The notes: generated by a model from the sequence alone, not told the origin. A stretch of DNA of 64,000 bases from Enterobacteriaceae bacterium UBA5654 (GCA_002421005.1 DIJC01000003.1:73638-137637); one strand, 5' to 3'; positions 17,708-27,502 are shown, counted from the stretch's first letter. Numbers and translations: made by a program.

Positions 17708-18760
17708 TCAGTTATCGGTTTCAGAAAAGTTTTTACGCGTTTTTACCTGCGCCATGCTTTCCAGAATACGGTGATAATTTTCAAAGCGGCTCTCCGCGAT
17801 TTTCCCGTTACCCACTGCTTCGCGAATAGCGCAGCCTGGATCGGTGTCGTGCTTGCAATCACGGTATTTGCACAGACCTAAGTAATCGTGGAATTCGACA
17901 AAGCCCTGGGTGATTTGTTCCGGCTCAAGATGCCACAGGCCGAACTCGCGCACGCCGGGGGAGTCGATAACGTCGCCGCCGTGCGGAAAGTGATACAGGC
18001 GTGCGGCGGTGGTGGTGTGCTGACCCAACCCGGAGTTGTCAGACACGTCATTGGTCAGAATTTCTTGTTGCAGGCCCAGCAGCGCATTCAGCAGGCTGGA
18101 TTTGCCCACCCCCGACTGACCGGCAAAAATGCTGATACGGTCGGTTAACGCTTCTTCCAGCGGTTTCAGACCATCCTGGGTATGGCTGGACACCATCAGT
18201 ACGCGATAACCAATGCCACGGTAGATATCCATCTGCTCATTCACGAAATCCATGCCTTCACCATCAAGCAGATCGATTTTGTTCAGCACGATGATCGGCT
18301 CAACGTCCAGCGTTTCACAGGCGACAAGATAGCGATCGATAATGTTAAGTGATAATTCTGGCAGGATCGCCGAGACGATCACGATCTGATCGATATTGGC
18401 GGCGATGGGCTTCACGCCGTCGTAGAAATCCGGGCGCGTCAGTACCGAGGTGCGCTCGTGTACCGCTTCGACAATGCCTTTTACGTTAACGCCTTCTGCG
18501 GCTTCTTTACCCGGACGCCAGACCACGCGGTCGCCGGTGACCAGGGAACGGATCGTGCGCCGAATGTTGCAGCGATGCGTTTCACCGTCGGTGGATTCAA
18601 CGTCAACATGCATCCCAAAGCGGCTGATGACGATGCCTTCAGACGGCTCGCCGAACAGATTGTCATCGTAGTCGGGCTTCTCCGAAGTCGTATCAAGACG
18701 GCGCTGATGGTTCGCTTTTACGCGGCGCTGTTGACCTTTGGAGAGTTTATTTTTGCTCAA
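17708..18760 (-). CDS. rsgA: small ribosomal subunit biogenesis GTPase RsgA
   Basis: Circularly permuted GTPase (350 aa) that checks late 30S maturation and releases RbfA. Motif order is the permuted G4-G5-G1-G2-G3: NKIDLL, then the P-loop GQSGVGKSS, then DSPGVREF. An N-terminal OB-fold and a C-terminal zinc knuckle (C-K-Y-R-D-C-K-H with a later Cys) are present. The start is the TTG at 18760 (MSKNKLSKGQQRR) with GGAG nine bases upstream, giving the E. coli length; the frame is open further upstream. Divergent from orn across 106 bases. Confidence 0.96.
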   Translation of the reverse strand: MSKNKLSKGQQRRVKANHQRRLDTTSEKPDYDDNLFGEPSEGIVISRFGMHVDVESTDGETHRCNIRRTIRSLVTGDRVVWRPGKEAAEGVNVKGIVEAVHERTSVLTRPDFYDGVKPIAANIDQIVIVSAILPELSLNIIDRYLVACETLDVEPIIVLNKIDLLDGEGMDFVNEQMDIYRGIGYRVLMVSSHTQDGLKPLEEALTDRISIFAGQSGVGKSSLLNALLGLQQEILTNDVSDNSGLGQHTTTAARLYHFPHGGDVIDSPGVREFGLWHLEPEQITQGFVEFHDYLGLCKYRDCKHDTDPGCAIREAVGNGKIAESRFENYHRILESMAQVKTRKNFSETDN

Positions 18761-18866
18761 TCGTGCTGACTCCTGGTCGCCCATAACGGGCAAAACCTCT
18801 ATGATACACGCTATTGTAGATGAATATAGTCACACTGAACGTGACGCGAGAAGGGTGGAAAATAGC

Positions 18867-19412
18867 ATGAGTGCAAATGAAAACAACCTGATTTGGATCG
18901 ATCTGGAGATGACGGGGCTGGATCCCGAGCGCGATCGCATTATTGAAATCGCCACCCTGGTGACCGACGCGAACCTGAATGTGCTGGCAGAAGGCCCGAC
19001 CATTGCCGTTCACCAGTCCGATGCGCAACTGGCGCTGATGGATGACTGGAACGTGCGCACCCACACCGGCAGCGGGCTGGTGGCGCGAGTTAAAGCCAGC
19101 CAGATTGACGACCGCGCCGCTGAGCTCGCCACGATCGAATTTTTGCAGCAGTGGGTTCCGGCAGGAAAATCACCGATCTGCGGTAACAGCATCGGCCAGG
19201 ATCGCCGCTTTCTGTTCAAATATATGCCGGAACTGGAAGCTTATTTCCATTACCGCTATCTGGATGTCAGCACCCTGAAAGAGCTGGCGCGTCGCTGGAA
19301 GCCGGAAATTCTCGACGGCTTTAAGAAAGCGGGCACCCATCAGGCGATGGACGATATCCGTGAATCGGTGGCGGAACTGGCCTACTACCGCGAGCATTTT
19401 ATTCAGCTTTAA
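18867..19412 (+). CDS. orn: oligoribonuclease
   Basis: DEDDh 3'-5' exonuclease (181 aa) that degrades RNA dinucleotides at the end of mRNA decay; essential in E. coli. Exo motifs: IDLEMTGLDPERDRIIEIA (Asp12, Glu14), NSIGQDRRFL (Exo II), and HQAMDDIRES (Exo III His and Asp). The start at 18867 (MSANENNLIWIDLEMTG) matches the family; the 43-residue upstream extension crosses the rsgA promoter region and is rejected. Confidence 0.98.
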   Translation: MSANENNLIWIDLEMTGLDPERDRIIEIATLVTDANLNVLAEGPTIAVHQSDAQLALMDDWNVRTHTGSGLVARVKASQIDDRAAELATIEFLQQWVPAGKSPICGNSIGQDRRFLFKYMPELEAYFHYRYLDVSTLKELARRWKPEILDGFKKAGTHQAMDDIRESVAELAYYREHFIQL

Positions 19413-19539
19413 ACCTGGTGGGGCGGCGGTGCCGTCGCCCCGATACGCTTGCGCCGACGGGGATTTGTCGCTAAATTACCCACTTTGCTGATAAAATCAG
19501 CATTCAGGCGGAAAAGATAAAAAATTGCGGTTGTGGGGC

Positions 19540-19567
19540 TTGCAGCAAAAAGGAATTCTCGTATAAT
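19540..19567 (+). promoter_or_regulatory. sigma-70 promoter of the tRNA-Gly operon
   Basis: -35 TTGCAG (19540-19545) and -10 TATAAT (19562-19567) are separated by 16 bases. A GC-rich discriminator (GCGCCTCCCG) follows, typical of stable-RNA promoters under stringent control. The first tRNA starts about 35 bases below the likely start point. Confidence 0.82.
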
Positions 19568-19608
19568 GCGCCTCCCGTACCGATGCAGAAATTGCAATGT
19601 TACGCAGA

Positions 19609-19684
<76 letters not shown>

Positions 19685-19709
19685 AAATTTAATGAAGTAT
19701 ACCACCCAA

Positions 19710-19785
<76 letters not shown>

Positions 19786-19810
19786 AAATTTAATGAAGTA
19801 CACCACCCAA

Positions 19811-19886
<76 letters not shown>

Positions 19887-19906
19887 AATCTTTACTCCAG
19901 AATAAA

Positions 19907-20155
19907 TTATCCACAGCGACGACGCCCGTTGTACGCCATGTTTTGCACTTCTGACAAACTTCTGTAAACAGAGTTATCCACAGGTTAGCGATTTCTGCCT
20001 TCCGCATATAATTGTTCAGAATGTAAATTAATTTTCGATAACGTTATGAAATTATTGGATAAAATAATATTTCAAAATGTTAATTCGATCGCTTGACGAA
20101 TTTTTGCGTGTTGAATACCAATGAGTTTTTAATTTTATTCACATGCTGTGAATGG
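19907..20155. other. datA: datA-like DnaA-box cluster
   Basis: Three perfect DnaA boxes of the TTATNCACA consensus occur in 237 bases: TTATCCACA at 19907-19915, TTATCCACA at 19974-19982 and TTATTCACA at 20135-20143, all on the + strand. A degenerate inverted box (TGTGAATGG, 20147-20155) and a weaker one (20054-20062) lie nearby. The gap holds no gene and sits between the tRNA-Gly genes and queG, the position of datA in E. coli, which titrates DnaA and promotes DnaA-ATP hydrolysis with IHF. I could not identify the IHF site with confidence. Confidence 0.75.
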
Positions 20156-20156
20156 T

Positions 20157-21296
20157 TTATGCGTCGCGCGGCAAACCTTTTTCAATCACCCGCACCAGCC
20201 GCTGTTTTTTGGGTAGCTGTACGTCAACCACGCAGGCATTACGCTTCTGAATTTGCTGCGCAATCGCCCATTCTATGTGCTCGTCGAGAAGTGGGTGCTC
20301 ACCCCGGCGCGCTTCGAGCGCCCGAATATTGGCTTCATCCCACGGTGCGTTGCCCAGCGCAACGGCAATATTTCGCAGCCAGCGCAGGTGACCAATGCGC
20401 CGAATGGCTGAGCCTTCCGTCACCTTCAGAAACCACGCTTCACTCCACGCAAAGAGTTCAATCAGTTCGGGCGCGTGTAGCGATTTGCGCGGGCTGAAAT
20501 CTTCCTCGTTCGTCAACTGCGAATAGCGATTCCACGGGCAGATAAGCTGGCAGTCATCGCAACCGTAAATCCGGTTGCCCATCAGCGGACGAAATTCTTC
20601 GGGGATCGCGCCTTCCAGCTCAATGGTTAAATAAGAAATGCAGCGCCGGGCGTCTACGGTGTAGGGTTCAACGATCGCCCCGGTCGGGCAAATGGTCATG
20701 CAGGCCACGCAGCGCCCGCAGCCTTCTTCAACGGGGCCATCGACGGGCAGCGGGAGGTCGATCAACAACTCGCCGAGAAAAAAGAACGATCCGGCGTCAC
20801 GGCTGAGGATCAGTGAGTGCTTGCCCGTCCAGCCCAGCCCGGCTTTTTCCGCCAGCGGACGTTCCAGCACAGGCGCGGAATCCACAAAAGGTCTAAAATT
20901 CAGCGAAACGCACTGTTCCTGGATTTTCTCACCGAGCTTTTTTAAGCGATTGCGCAGCAGCTTGTGATAGTCGCGTCCGAGCGCGTAGCGGCTGACGTAG
21001 CCAAGCGTGGGATCTTTCAGCGTGCGGGCAAACGCAGCGTTGGCGGGCAGATAGTTCATCCGCACGCTGATGACGCGCAGCGTGCCGGGCAGAAGCTCGT
21101 GAGGACGGGCGCGCATCATGCCGTGACGCGCCATCCACTCCATTTCGCCGTGGTACTGTTTATCGAGCCACGCCTGGAGTTGCGGCTCGCTGGCGCTAAG
21201 ATCGGTATCGGTAATACCGACCTGCTGAAACCCGAGTTCAGTGCCCCACTGTTTAATATTTTGCGCTAACTGACTGAGATCGAGGGGCTGAGACAT
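20157..21296 (-). CDS. queG: epoxyqueuosine reductase QueG
   Basis: Last enzyme of queuosine synthesis; it reduces epoxyqueuosine to queuosine in tRNA using cobalamin and two [4Fe-4S] clusters. The 379-aa protein has ferredoxin-like motifs CGRCVACMTICPTGA and CDDCQLICPWNR, plus the catalytic-region stretch RPFVDSAPVLERPLAEKAGLGWTGK-type sequence near the middle. The start at 21296 (MSQPLDLSQLAQNIKQW) gives the family length; the 64-residue extension is rejected because it lies over nnr. Its start codon overlaps that of divergent nnr by two bases. Confidence 0.97.
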   Translation of the reverse strand: MSQPLDLSQLAQNIKQWGTELGFQQVGITDTDLSASEPQLQAWLDKQYHGEMEWMARHGMMRARPHELLPGTLRVISVRMNYLPANAAFARTLKDPTLGYVSRYALGRDYHKLLRNRLKKLGEKIQEQCVSLNFRPFVDSAPVLERPLAEKAGLGWTGKHSLILSRDAGSFFFLGELLIDLPLPVDGPVEEGCGRCVACMTICPTGAIVEPYTVDARRCISYLTIELEGAIPEEFRPLMGNRIYGCDDCQLICPWNRYSQLTNEEDFSPRKSLHAPELIELFAWSEAWFLKVTEGSAIRRIGHLRWLRNIAVALGNAPWDEANIRALEARRGEHPLLDEHIEWAIAQQIQKRNACVVDVQLPKKQRLVRVIEKGLPRDA

Positions 21297-22821
21297 GACG
21301 GACCATACCATGAACAAAAACCCCGCAAGTGTACCACACTCCATCTGGCCTGCGCAGGCGCTACCGCGTCTCGAACAAGAAGCAGCAGATGCGCTGGGAT
21401 TAACGTTGTTTGAACTGATGCAGCGAGCGGGCTTCGCCGCTTTCACCCTGGCACGGGAATGCTGGCCGGACGCGGGCCACTGGCTCATTCTGTGCGGTCA
21501 CGGTAATAACGGCGGCGACGGCTACGTGGTTGCGAGGCTGGCGCAGGCGGCGGGTATACAGGCGAGCGTAATTGCGCTTCAGAGTGAGAAACCCTTGCCG
21601 GAAGAGGCAGAAAGCGCCCGCGAGGCCTGGCTTAACGCGGGCGGCACCGTTCACGCGCCGGACGTGGCCTGGCCGGAAGGTGTTGAGGTCATCGTTGATG
21701 GTTTGCTGGGCACTGGCCTGCACAGCGCTCCGCGTGATGATATCGCCGCACTGATTGACCATGCCAACGCGCATCCGGCACCCGTGCTGGCGCTGGATAT
21801 TCCCTCTGGCCTGCTGGCGCAGACGGGTGCGACGCCCGGCGCGGTAATTCACGCCGCTCATACCATCACTTTCATCGCCCTCAAGCCCGGGCTGCTCACC
21901 GGTAAAGCCCGCGACGTGGTGGGGCAACTGCACCATAACGCTCTCGGCCTGGAAGGGTGGCTGGCCGGGCAGGAGCCGCCGTATCTCCGCTTCGACGGCA
22001 GCCTGCTGGCCGACTGGCTTAAACCGCGCCGTCCGACCTCTAACAAAGGCGATCACGGCAAACTGCTGATTGTGGGCGGCGATCACGGCACGGCGGGGGC
22101 GATCCGCATGACCGGTGAAGCGGCGCTGCGTGCGGGGGCAGGGCTGGTACGGATCTTAACCCGCAGCGATAACATCGTTCCTGTCCTCGCCGCGCGCCCG
22201 GAACTGATGGTGCAGGCGCTGACGCCAGAATCGCTCGAAGATAATCTGGAATGGGCGGATGTTGTGGTGATTGGCCCCGGTCTCGGACAGCAAAAATGGG
22301 GCCGTCAGGCGCTGCAAAAAATTGAGAATTTTCGCAAACCGATGTTATGGGACGCGGATGCGCTGAACCTGCTGGCAATCAATCCCGATAAACGTCACAA
22401 TCGCCTGCTGACGCCGCATCCCGGCGAAGCTGCCCGGCTGTTAAACACCGACGTTGCAGAAATTGAGAGCGATCGCTTACTTTCTGCGCAGCGTCTGGTA
22501 AAACAGTATGGTGGCACCGTAGTGCTGAAGGGCGCGGGGACGGTGGTTGCCAGCCACGAAGGAACGCTCGGCATCGTGGATGCCGGTAACGCGGGCATGG
22601 CGAGCGGCGGAATGGGCGATGTGCTGTCGGGTATTATCGGCGCACTGCTGGCACAAAAGCTGCCACTCTTTGAGGCCGCCGCTGCCGGATGTATTGCTCA
22701 CGGCGTCGCGGCAGATAAGCTGGCGGCGCGTTACGGTACGCGCGGTATGCTGGCGACTGACCTTTTTTCCACGCTTGTGCGTGTTGTTAACCCGGATGTG
22801 ATTGACCCAGACCATGATTAA
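21295..22821 (+). CDS. nnr: bifunctional NAD(P)HX epimerase / ADP-dependent NAD(P)HX dehydratase
   Basis: Repairs hydrated NADH and NADPH. The N-terminal YjeF_N epimerase domain (about residues 20-220) contains CGHGNNGGDGYVVARL; the C-terminal ribokinase-like dehydratase domain (about 230-500) contains KGDHGKLLIVGGDHGTAGA and the NAGMASGGMGDVLSG catalytic loop. 508 aa, slightly shorter than E. coli (515) at the C-terminus. It heads the nnr-tsaE-amiB-mutL-miaA-hfq-hflXKC series and its end overlaps tsaE by 8 bases. The start codon overlaps that of divergent queG. Confidence 0.97.
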   Translation: MTDHTMNKNPASVPHSIWPAQALPRLEQEAADALGLTLFELMQRAGFAAFTLARECWPDAGHWLILCGHGNNGGDGYVVARLAQAAGIQASVIALQSEKPLPEEAESAREAWLNAGGTVHAPDVAWPEGVEVIVDGLLGTGLHSAPRDDIAALIDHANAHPAPVLALDIPSGLLAQTGATPGAVIHAAHTITFIALKPGLLTGKARDVVGQLHHNALGLEGWLAGQEPPYLRFDGSLLADWLKPRRPTSNKGDHGKLLIVGGDHGTAGAIRMTGEAALRAGAGLVRILTRSDNIVPVLAARPELMVQALTPESLEDNLEWADVVVIGPGLGQQKWGRQALQKIENFRKPMLWDADALNLLAINPDKRHNRLLTPHPGEAARLLNTDVAEIESDRLLSAQRLVKQYGGTVVLKGAGTVVASHEGTLGIVDAGNAGMASGGMGDVLSGIIGALLAQKLPLFEAAAAGCIAHGVAADKLAARYGTRGMLATDLFSTLVRVVNPDVIDPDHD

Positions 22822-23275
22822 TCGAGTAATACCTCTGCCCGACGAACAAGCGACTTTAGACCTCGGTGAACGCATCGCCAAGGCGTGCAATGGCGCAACC
22901 GTTATTTATCTTTATGGCGACCTCGGCGCGGGGAAAACCACCTTCAGCCGTGGGTTTTTGCAGGCGCTGGGCCATCGCGGAAACGTCAAAAGCCCGACCT
23001 ATACGCTGGTCGAGCCTTACGTTCTTGATGCGCTGACGGTCTATCACTTCGATCTGTACCGTCTCGCTGACCCGGAAGAACTGGAGTTTATGGGCATCCG
23101 CGACTATTTCACCAATGAGGCGATTTGCCTGGTGGAGTGGCCGCAGCAGGGGACGGGCGTGCTGCCGGAACCGGATATTGAAATACACCTGGATTATCAG
23201 GCACAAGGTCGTGAGGCGCGCGTAACGGCGGTCTCCGCATCGGGTGATTCGCTGCTGGCGCGTTTAGCCGGTTAA
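22814..23275 (+). CDS. tsaE: tRNA threonylcarbamoyladenosine biosynthesis ATPase TsaE
   Basis: ATPase (153 aa) that works with TsaB, TsaC and TsaD to make t6A37 in ANN-decoding tRNAs. Walker A is YGDLGAGKTTFSRG; the SPTYTLVEPY segment and VEWPQQG are family signatures. The start at 22814 (MINRVIPLPDEQATL) overlaps the end of nnr by 8 bases and gives the E. coli length; an in-frame start 12 bases earlier is possible. Confidence 0.97.
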   Translation: MINRVIPLPDEQATLDLGERIAKACNGATVIYLYGDLGAGKTTFSRGFLQALGHRGNVKSPTYTLVEPYVLDALTVYHFDLYRLADPEELEFMGIRDYFTNEAICLVEWPQQGTGVLPEPDIEIHLDYQAQGREARVTAVSASGDSLLARLAG

Positions 23276-23291
23276 CCTTAAGGGCGACGGG

Positions 23292-24632
23292 ATGATGTAT
23301 CGTATGCATAAATGGTTGATATCGCTGCTGGTGCTGCTGTGCGCGCAGGCCGGAGCGGCAAGCCTGTCCGATATCCAGGTATCTAATGGCGATCGTCAGG
23401 CCCGCATTACCCTAAGTTTTATCGGCGATCCCGAGTACGCATTTTCTCAGGACGGTAAGCGCACCGTCGCGCTGGATATTAAACAAACCGGCGTGATCCA
23501 GGGGCTGCCATTGCAGTTCAGCGGTAACAACCTGGTGAAGGCGATCCGTTCCGGTACGCCAAAAGATAATCAGTCATTAAGGCTGATGGTCGATCTCACG
23601 GAAAACGGGAAAACCCGCGCGGTGAAGCAGCAAAACGGCGGCAACTATACGGTGGTGTTTACCATCAATGCCGATGTCCCGCCGCCGCCTCCTCCTGCGC
23701 CAGTGATAGTTGCGCAGCCGCAAGCCGCGCCGCCGATGATTGCGCAAACGCGCCCGGTGCAGCCTGCGCAAAACCCGTTTAAAGCAGACAACGATCGCAT
23801 CACCAGCGTAACGAACAGCAATACCGTAACGCGTCCCGCCATGCGCACACGCACGGCCTCAGGCGATAAAGTCATTATCGCCATTGATGCCGGACACGGC
23901 GGTCAGGACCCCGGCGCGATAGGCCCCGGCGGTACGCGCGAAAAAAACGTTACCATCGCCATTGCGCGTAAACTGCGCACCCTGCTGAATGCCGATCCGA
24001 TGTTTAAAGGTGTGCTGACCCGCGACGGCGACTACTTTATTTCGGTGATGGGGCGCTCTGACGTCGCTCGCCAGCAGAACGCCAACTTCCTTGTGTCGAT
24101 CCACGCCGACGCCGCGCCTAACCGCGACGCGACCGGCGCGTCGGTATGGGTCTTGTCCAACCGCCGCGCCAATAGCGAAATGGCAAGCTGGCTGGAACAG
24201 CACGAGAAGCAATCCGAGCTGCTCGGCGGCGCGGGAGACGTGCTGGCGAACAGCCAGTCCGATCCTTACTTAAGCCAGGCGGTGCTGGATTTACAATTCG
24301 GTCATTCGCAGCGCGTCGGGTATGATGTGGCGACGAATATGCTCCGCCAGCTTCAGCGTGTCGGATCGCTGCATAAGCGGCGACCAGAGCACGCCAGCCT
24401 TGGCGTTTTACGCTCGCCGGATATTCCATCCGTGCTGGTGGAGACCGGGTTTATCAGCAATACCAGCGAAGAGCGTTTGCTGGGCAGCGATGAATTCCAG
24501 CAGCAGATTGCCAGCGCGATTTATGCAGGCCTGCGTAACTACTTCCAGGCGCATCCGCTACAGCCTGGCCCGCAGGGAGACGCCGGGCAGGTTGCCAGCG
24601 CATCGTCGCCGGGCGGGATGCTGCTCAACTAA
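23292..24632 (+). CDS. amiB: N-acetylmuramoyl-L-alanine amidase AmiB
   Basis: Periplasmic zinc amidase that splits septal peptidoglycan during daughter-cell separation, activated by EnvC. Domains over 446 aa: signal peptide ending near AGA (about residue 22), AMIN domain (about 25-130), a proline-rich linker (PPPPPPAP near 138), then the Amidase_3 catalytic domain (about 195-425) with IAIDAGHGGQDPGAIG, HADAAPN and ETGFISN zinc/catalytic motifs. The SEMASWLEQHEKQSELLGG helix is the regulatory helix that blocks the site. Located 16 bases after tsaE. Confidence 0.97.
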   Translation: MMYRMHKWLISLLVLLCAQAGAASLSDIQVSNGDRQARITLSFIGDPEYAFSQDGKRTVALDIKQTGVIQGLPLQFSGNNLVKAIRSGTPKDNQSLRLMVDLTENGKTRAVKQQNGGNYTVVFTINADVPPPPPPAPVIVAQPQAAPPMIAQTRPVQPAQNPFKADNDRITSVTNSNTVTRPAMRTRTASGDKVIIAIDAGHGGQDPGAIGPGGTREKNVTIAIARKLRTLLNADPMFKGVLTRDGDYFISVMGRSDVARQQNANFLVSIHADAAPNRDATGASVWVLSNRRANSEMASWLEQHEKQSELLGGAGDVLANSQSDPYLSQAVLDLQFGHSQRVGYDVATNMLRQLQRVGSLHKRRPEHASLGVLRSPDIPSVLVETGFISNTSEERLLGSDEFQQQIASAIYAGLRNYFQAHPLQPGPQGDAGQVASASSPGGMLLN

Positions 24633-24641
24633 GGAGATTTC

Positions 24642-26471
24642 ATGCCGATTCAGGTTTTGCCTCCGCAGCTTGCAAACCAGATTGCCGCAGGTGAGGTGGT
24701 CGAGCGCCCTGCGTCGGTGGTGAAAGAGCTGGTTGAAAACAGCATCGATGCTGGCGCAACGCGAATTGATATCGATATCGAACGCGGTGGCGCTAAGCTC
24801 ATCCGCATCCGTGATAACGGCTGCGGCATCAAAAAAGACGAGCTGGCGCTGGCGCTGGCTCGTCACGCCACCAGTAAAATCACCACTCTTGACGATCTTG
24901 AAGCCATTATCAGCCTCGGTTTTCGCGGTGAAGCGCTGGCGAGCATCAGCTCAGTCTCACGCCTGACGCTTACCTCGCGGACGGCGGAGCAGCAGGAAGC
25001 ATGGCAGGCCTACGCCGAAGGGCGCGATATGGACGTGACGGTTAAACCGGCGGCGCACCCGGTGGGGACAACGCTGGAAGTGCTGGATCTGTTCTATAAC
25101 ACGCCCGCCCGCCGCAAATTCATGCGCACCGAGAAAACCGAATTTAACCACATCGACGAGATTATTCGCCGCATCGCGCTGGCGCGTTTTGACGTATCTA
25201 TCAACCTGAATCATAACGGTAAAATGGTGCGTCAGTATCGCGCGGTGCCGCCGGGCGCGGCGAAAGAACGGCGAATGGGTGCCATTTGCGGGACGGCCTT
25301 TCTTGAGAAGGCGCTGGCGATTGAGTGGCAGCACGGCGATCTGACGCTGCGCGGCTGGGTGGCCGATCCGCAGGGAACCACGCCCGCGCTGGCAGAAATT
25401 CAGTACAGCTATGTTAACGGGCGCATGATGCGTGACCGCCTGATCAATCACGCGATCCGCCAGGCCTGTGAGGAAAAACTCGGCCTGGATCAGCAGCCTG
25501 CGTTTGTGCTCTATCTGGAAATCGATCCGCATCAGGTGGACGTGAACGTCCACCCTGCCAAGCATGAAGTGCGCTTTCACCAGTCGCGGCTGGTCCATGA
25601 TTTTATCTACCAGGGCGTGCTGAGCGTACTCCAGCAGCGGTTTGACGTGCCGCTGGCGCTGGCGGAAGAGCCGCGCCACGTCCCGGAAAATCGCGTCGCC
25701 GCCGGACGCAATCAGTTCGCCGAACCCGCGCCCGAACGCGAGAAAACGCCGCCGCGCCCTGCCTCCGCGCCTGCGGGTGGAGGCGCGAGCTGGCCCAATG
25801 CCCAGCCGGGCTACCAGAAACAGCAGGGCGCACTTTACCGCCAGCTGTTACAAACTCCCTCTACTGAACGTGCAGTTCGTGAACCGTCACCGCCGGTACA
25901 GGCGCTGGACGGTCACGCGCAGAGTTTTGGTCGCGTGCTGACCATTCTGCACAGCGAGTTTGCTCTGCTGGAGCGGGGAGGAAAATTACAGCTTCTGGCG
26001 CTGCCGGTTGCCGAGCGCTGGCTGCGGCAGGCGCAACTCACGCCGGGTAAAAATGAGGTATGCGCCCAGCCGCTGTTGATCCCCCTGCGGCTGAAAGTTT
26101 CGGCGCAGGAAAAGCAGGCGATGAGCAACGCACAGGCCGTTTTAACGCAGTTGGGCATTGAATTTCAGTCAGATGCTCATTTTGTGACAATTCGGGCCGT
26201 GCCTTTACCCTTGCGGCAACAAAATTTACAAAACTTGATTCCTGAACTGATAGGCTACCTGGCGCAGCAATCGACGTATCTTGTTGAAGATATTGCCCTG
26301 TGGTTGGCGCGCAATCTGGCAAGCGAGCATGTCCAGTGGAACATGGCGCAGGCGATTGCGGTGCTGGCAGATGTCGAACGCCTCTGCCCGCAGCTGGTCG
26401 CGTCGCCGCCATGCGGTTTATTACAACCTGTTGAGATACATTCGGCGATGAACGCCCTGAAAGATGAGTAA
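24642..26471 (+). CDS. mutL: DNA mismatch repair protein MutL
   Basis: Matchmaker ATPase linking MutS to MutH and UvrD in methyl-directed repair. The 609-aa protein has the GHKL ATPase at the N-terminus: VKELVENSIDAGA (catalytic Glu29), RDNGCGI, GFRGEALASISS and the HPVGTTLEVLDLFYNTPARRKFM region. A Pro/Ala-rich linker spans about 335-430 and a C-terminal dimerisation domain follows; there is no endonuclease motif, as expected for a species with MutH. It starts nine bases after amiB and overlaps miaA by 8 bases. Confidence 0.98.
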   Translation: MPIQVLPPQLANQIAAGEVVERPASVVKELVENSIDAGATRIDIDIERGGAKLIRIRDNGCGIKKDELALALARHATSKITTLDDLEAIISLGFRGEALASISSVSRLTLTSRTAEQQEAWQAYAEGRDMDVTVKPAAHPVGTTLEVLDLFYNTPARRKFMRTEKTEFNHIDEIIRRIALARFDVSINLNHNGKMVRQYRAVPPGAAKERRMGAICGTAFLEKALAIEWQHGDLTLRGWVADPQGTTPALAEIQYSYVNGRMMRDRLINHAIRQACEEKLGLDQQPAFVLYLEIDPHQVDVNVHPAKHEVRFHQSRLVHDFIYQGVLSVLQQRFDVPLALAEEPRHVPENRVAAGRNQFAEPAPEREKTPPRPASAPAGGGASWPNAQPGYQKQQGALYRQLLQTPSTERAVREPSPPVQALDGHAQSFGRVLTILHSEFALLERGGKLQLLALPVAERWLRQAQLTPGKNEVCAQPLLIPLRLKVSAQEKQAMSNAQAVLTQLGIEFQSDAHFVTIRAVPLPLRQQNLQNLIPELIGYLAQQSTYLVEDIALWLARNLASEHVQWNMAQAIAVLADVERLCPQLVASPPCGLLQPVEIHSAMNALKDE

Positions 26472-27414
26472 CGTGACACAAGCAGATCTGCCACAGGCAA
26501 TATTTTTAATGGGGCCAACGGCCTCGGGCAAAACCGCGCTGGCGATAGCGTTACGTAAAGTTTTGCCAGTAGAGTTGATAAGCGTCGATTCCGCCCTTAT
26601 CTATCAAGGGATGAACATCGGAACGGCGAAGCCGGATGCGGACGAACTTCGCGCCGCGCCGCACCGGTTGTTAGACATTCTCGACCCCGCGCAGGCTTAT
26701 TCGGCGGCTGATTTCCGCCGCGACGCGCTAAAGGAGATGGCAGAGATTACCGCCTCGGGCCGTATTCCTCTGCTGGTGGGCGGTACGATGCTGTATTTCA
26801 AGGCATTACTGGAAGGACTCTCGCCGCTTCCTTCGGCTGATCCAGCGGTCAGAGCGAAGATCGAGCAGCAGGCCGCAGAGCAGGGATGGGAGGCGCTACA
26901 TCAGCAGCTTCAGGAGATTGATCCTGTCGCCGCAGCGCGCATTCATCCTAACGATCCGCAAAGGCTTTCCCGGGCACTGGAAGTTTTTTTCATTTCGGGT
27001 AAAACTTTAACGGAGCTGACGCAAACGTCAGGCGAGGCTCTGCCCTACAGGGTGCATCAGTTTGCTATCGCTCCGGCGAGCAGGGAACTGCTCCATCAGC
27101 GCATTGAGCAGCGTTTTCATCAGATGTTGGCTTCAGATTTTGAAGCAGAAGTGCGAGCGCTTTTTGCTCGTGGAGATTTGCATACGGATATGCCTTCCAT
27201 TCGTTGTGTGGGATACCGCCAGATGTGGTCTTATCTTGAAGGCGAGATTTCATATGATGAAATGGTTTATCGAGGTGTTTGCGCCACGAGGCAGTTAGCC
27301 AAGCGTCAGGTAACCTGGTTACGCGGATGGGAAGGTGTTCACTGGCTTGACAGTGAAAATCCAGATCAGGCACGTAACGAAGTGTTGCAGGTTGTTGGTG
27401 CTAACGCTCATTGA
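26464..27414 (+). CDS. miaA: tRNA dimethylallyltransferase MiaA
   Basis: Transfers the dimethylallyl group to A37 of tRNAs reading UNN codons (i6A, precursor of ms2i6A). 316 aa; P-loop GPTASGKTALAI at about residues 17-28, DSALIYQGMNIGTAKP, and the tRNA-binding RCVGYRQMWSYLEG motif. The start overlaps the end of mutL by 8 bases. In E. coli, several promoters for hfq lie inside miaA. Confidence 0.98.
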   Translation: MSNVTQADLPQAIFLMGPTASGKTALAIALRKVLPVELISVDSALIYQGMNIGTAKPDADELRAAPHRLLDILDPAQAYSAADFRRDALKEMAEITASGRIPLLVGGTMLYFKALLEGLSPLPSADPAVRAKIEQQAAEQGWEALHQQLQEIDPVAAARIHPNDPQRLSRALEVFFISGKTLTELTQTSGEALPYRVHQFAIAPASRELLHQRIEQRFHQMLASDFEAEVRALFARGDLHTDMPSIRCVGYRQMWSYLEGEISYDEMVYRGVCATRQLAKRQVTWLRGWEGVHWLDSENPDQARNEVLQVVGANAH

Positions 27415-27502
27415 ATGTGTACAATTGAGTCGAATCGTGCGCAATTTGCAGAATCGTAAGGTTCTAAGTACAAAACAAGCATACATATAAGGAAAAGAGA
27501 GA

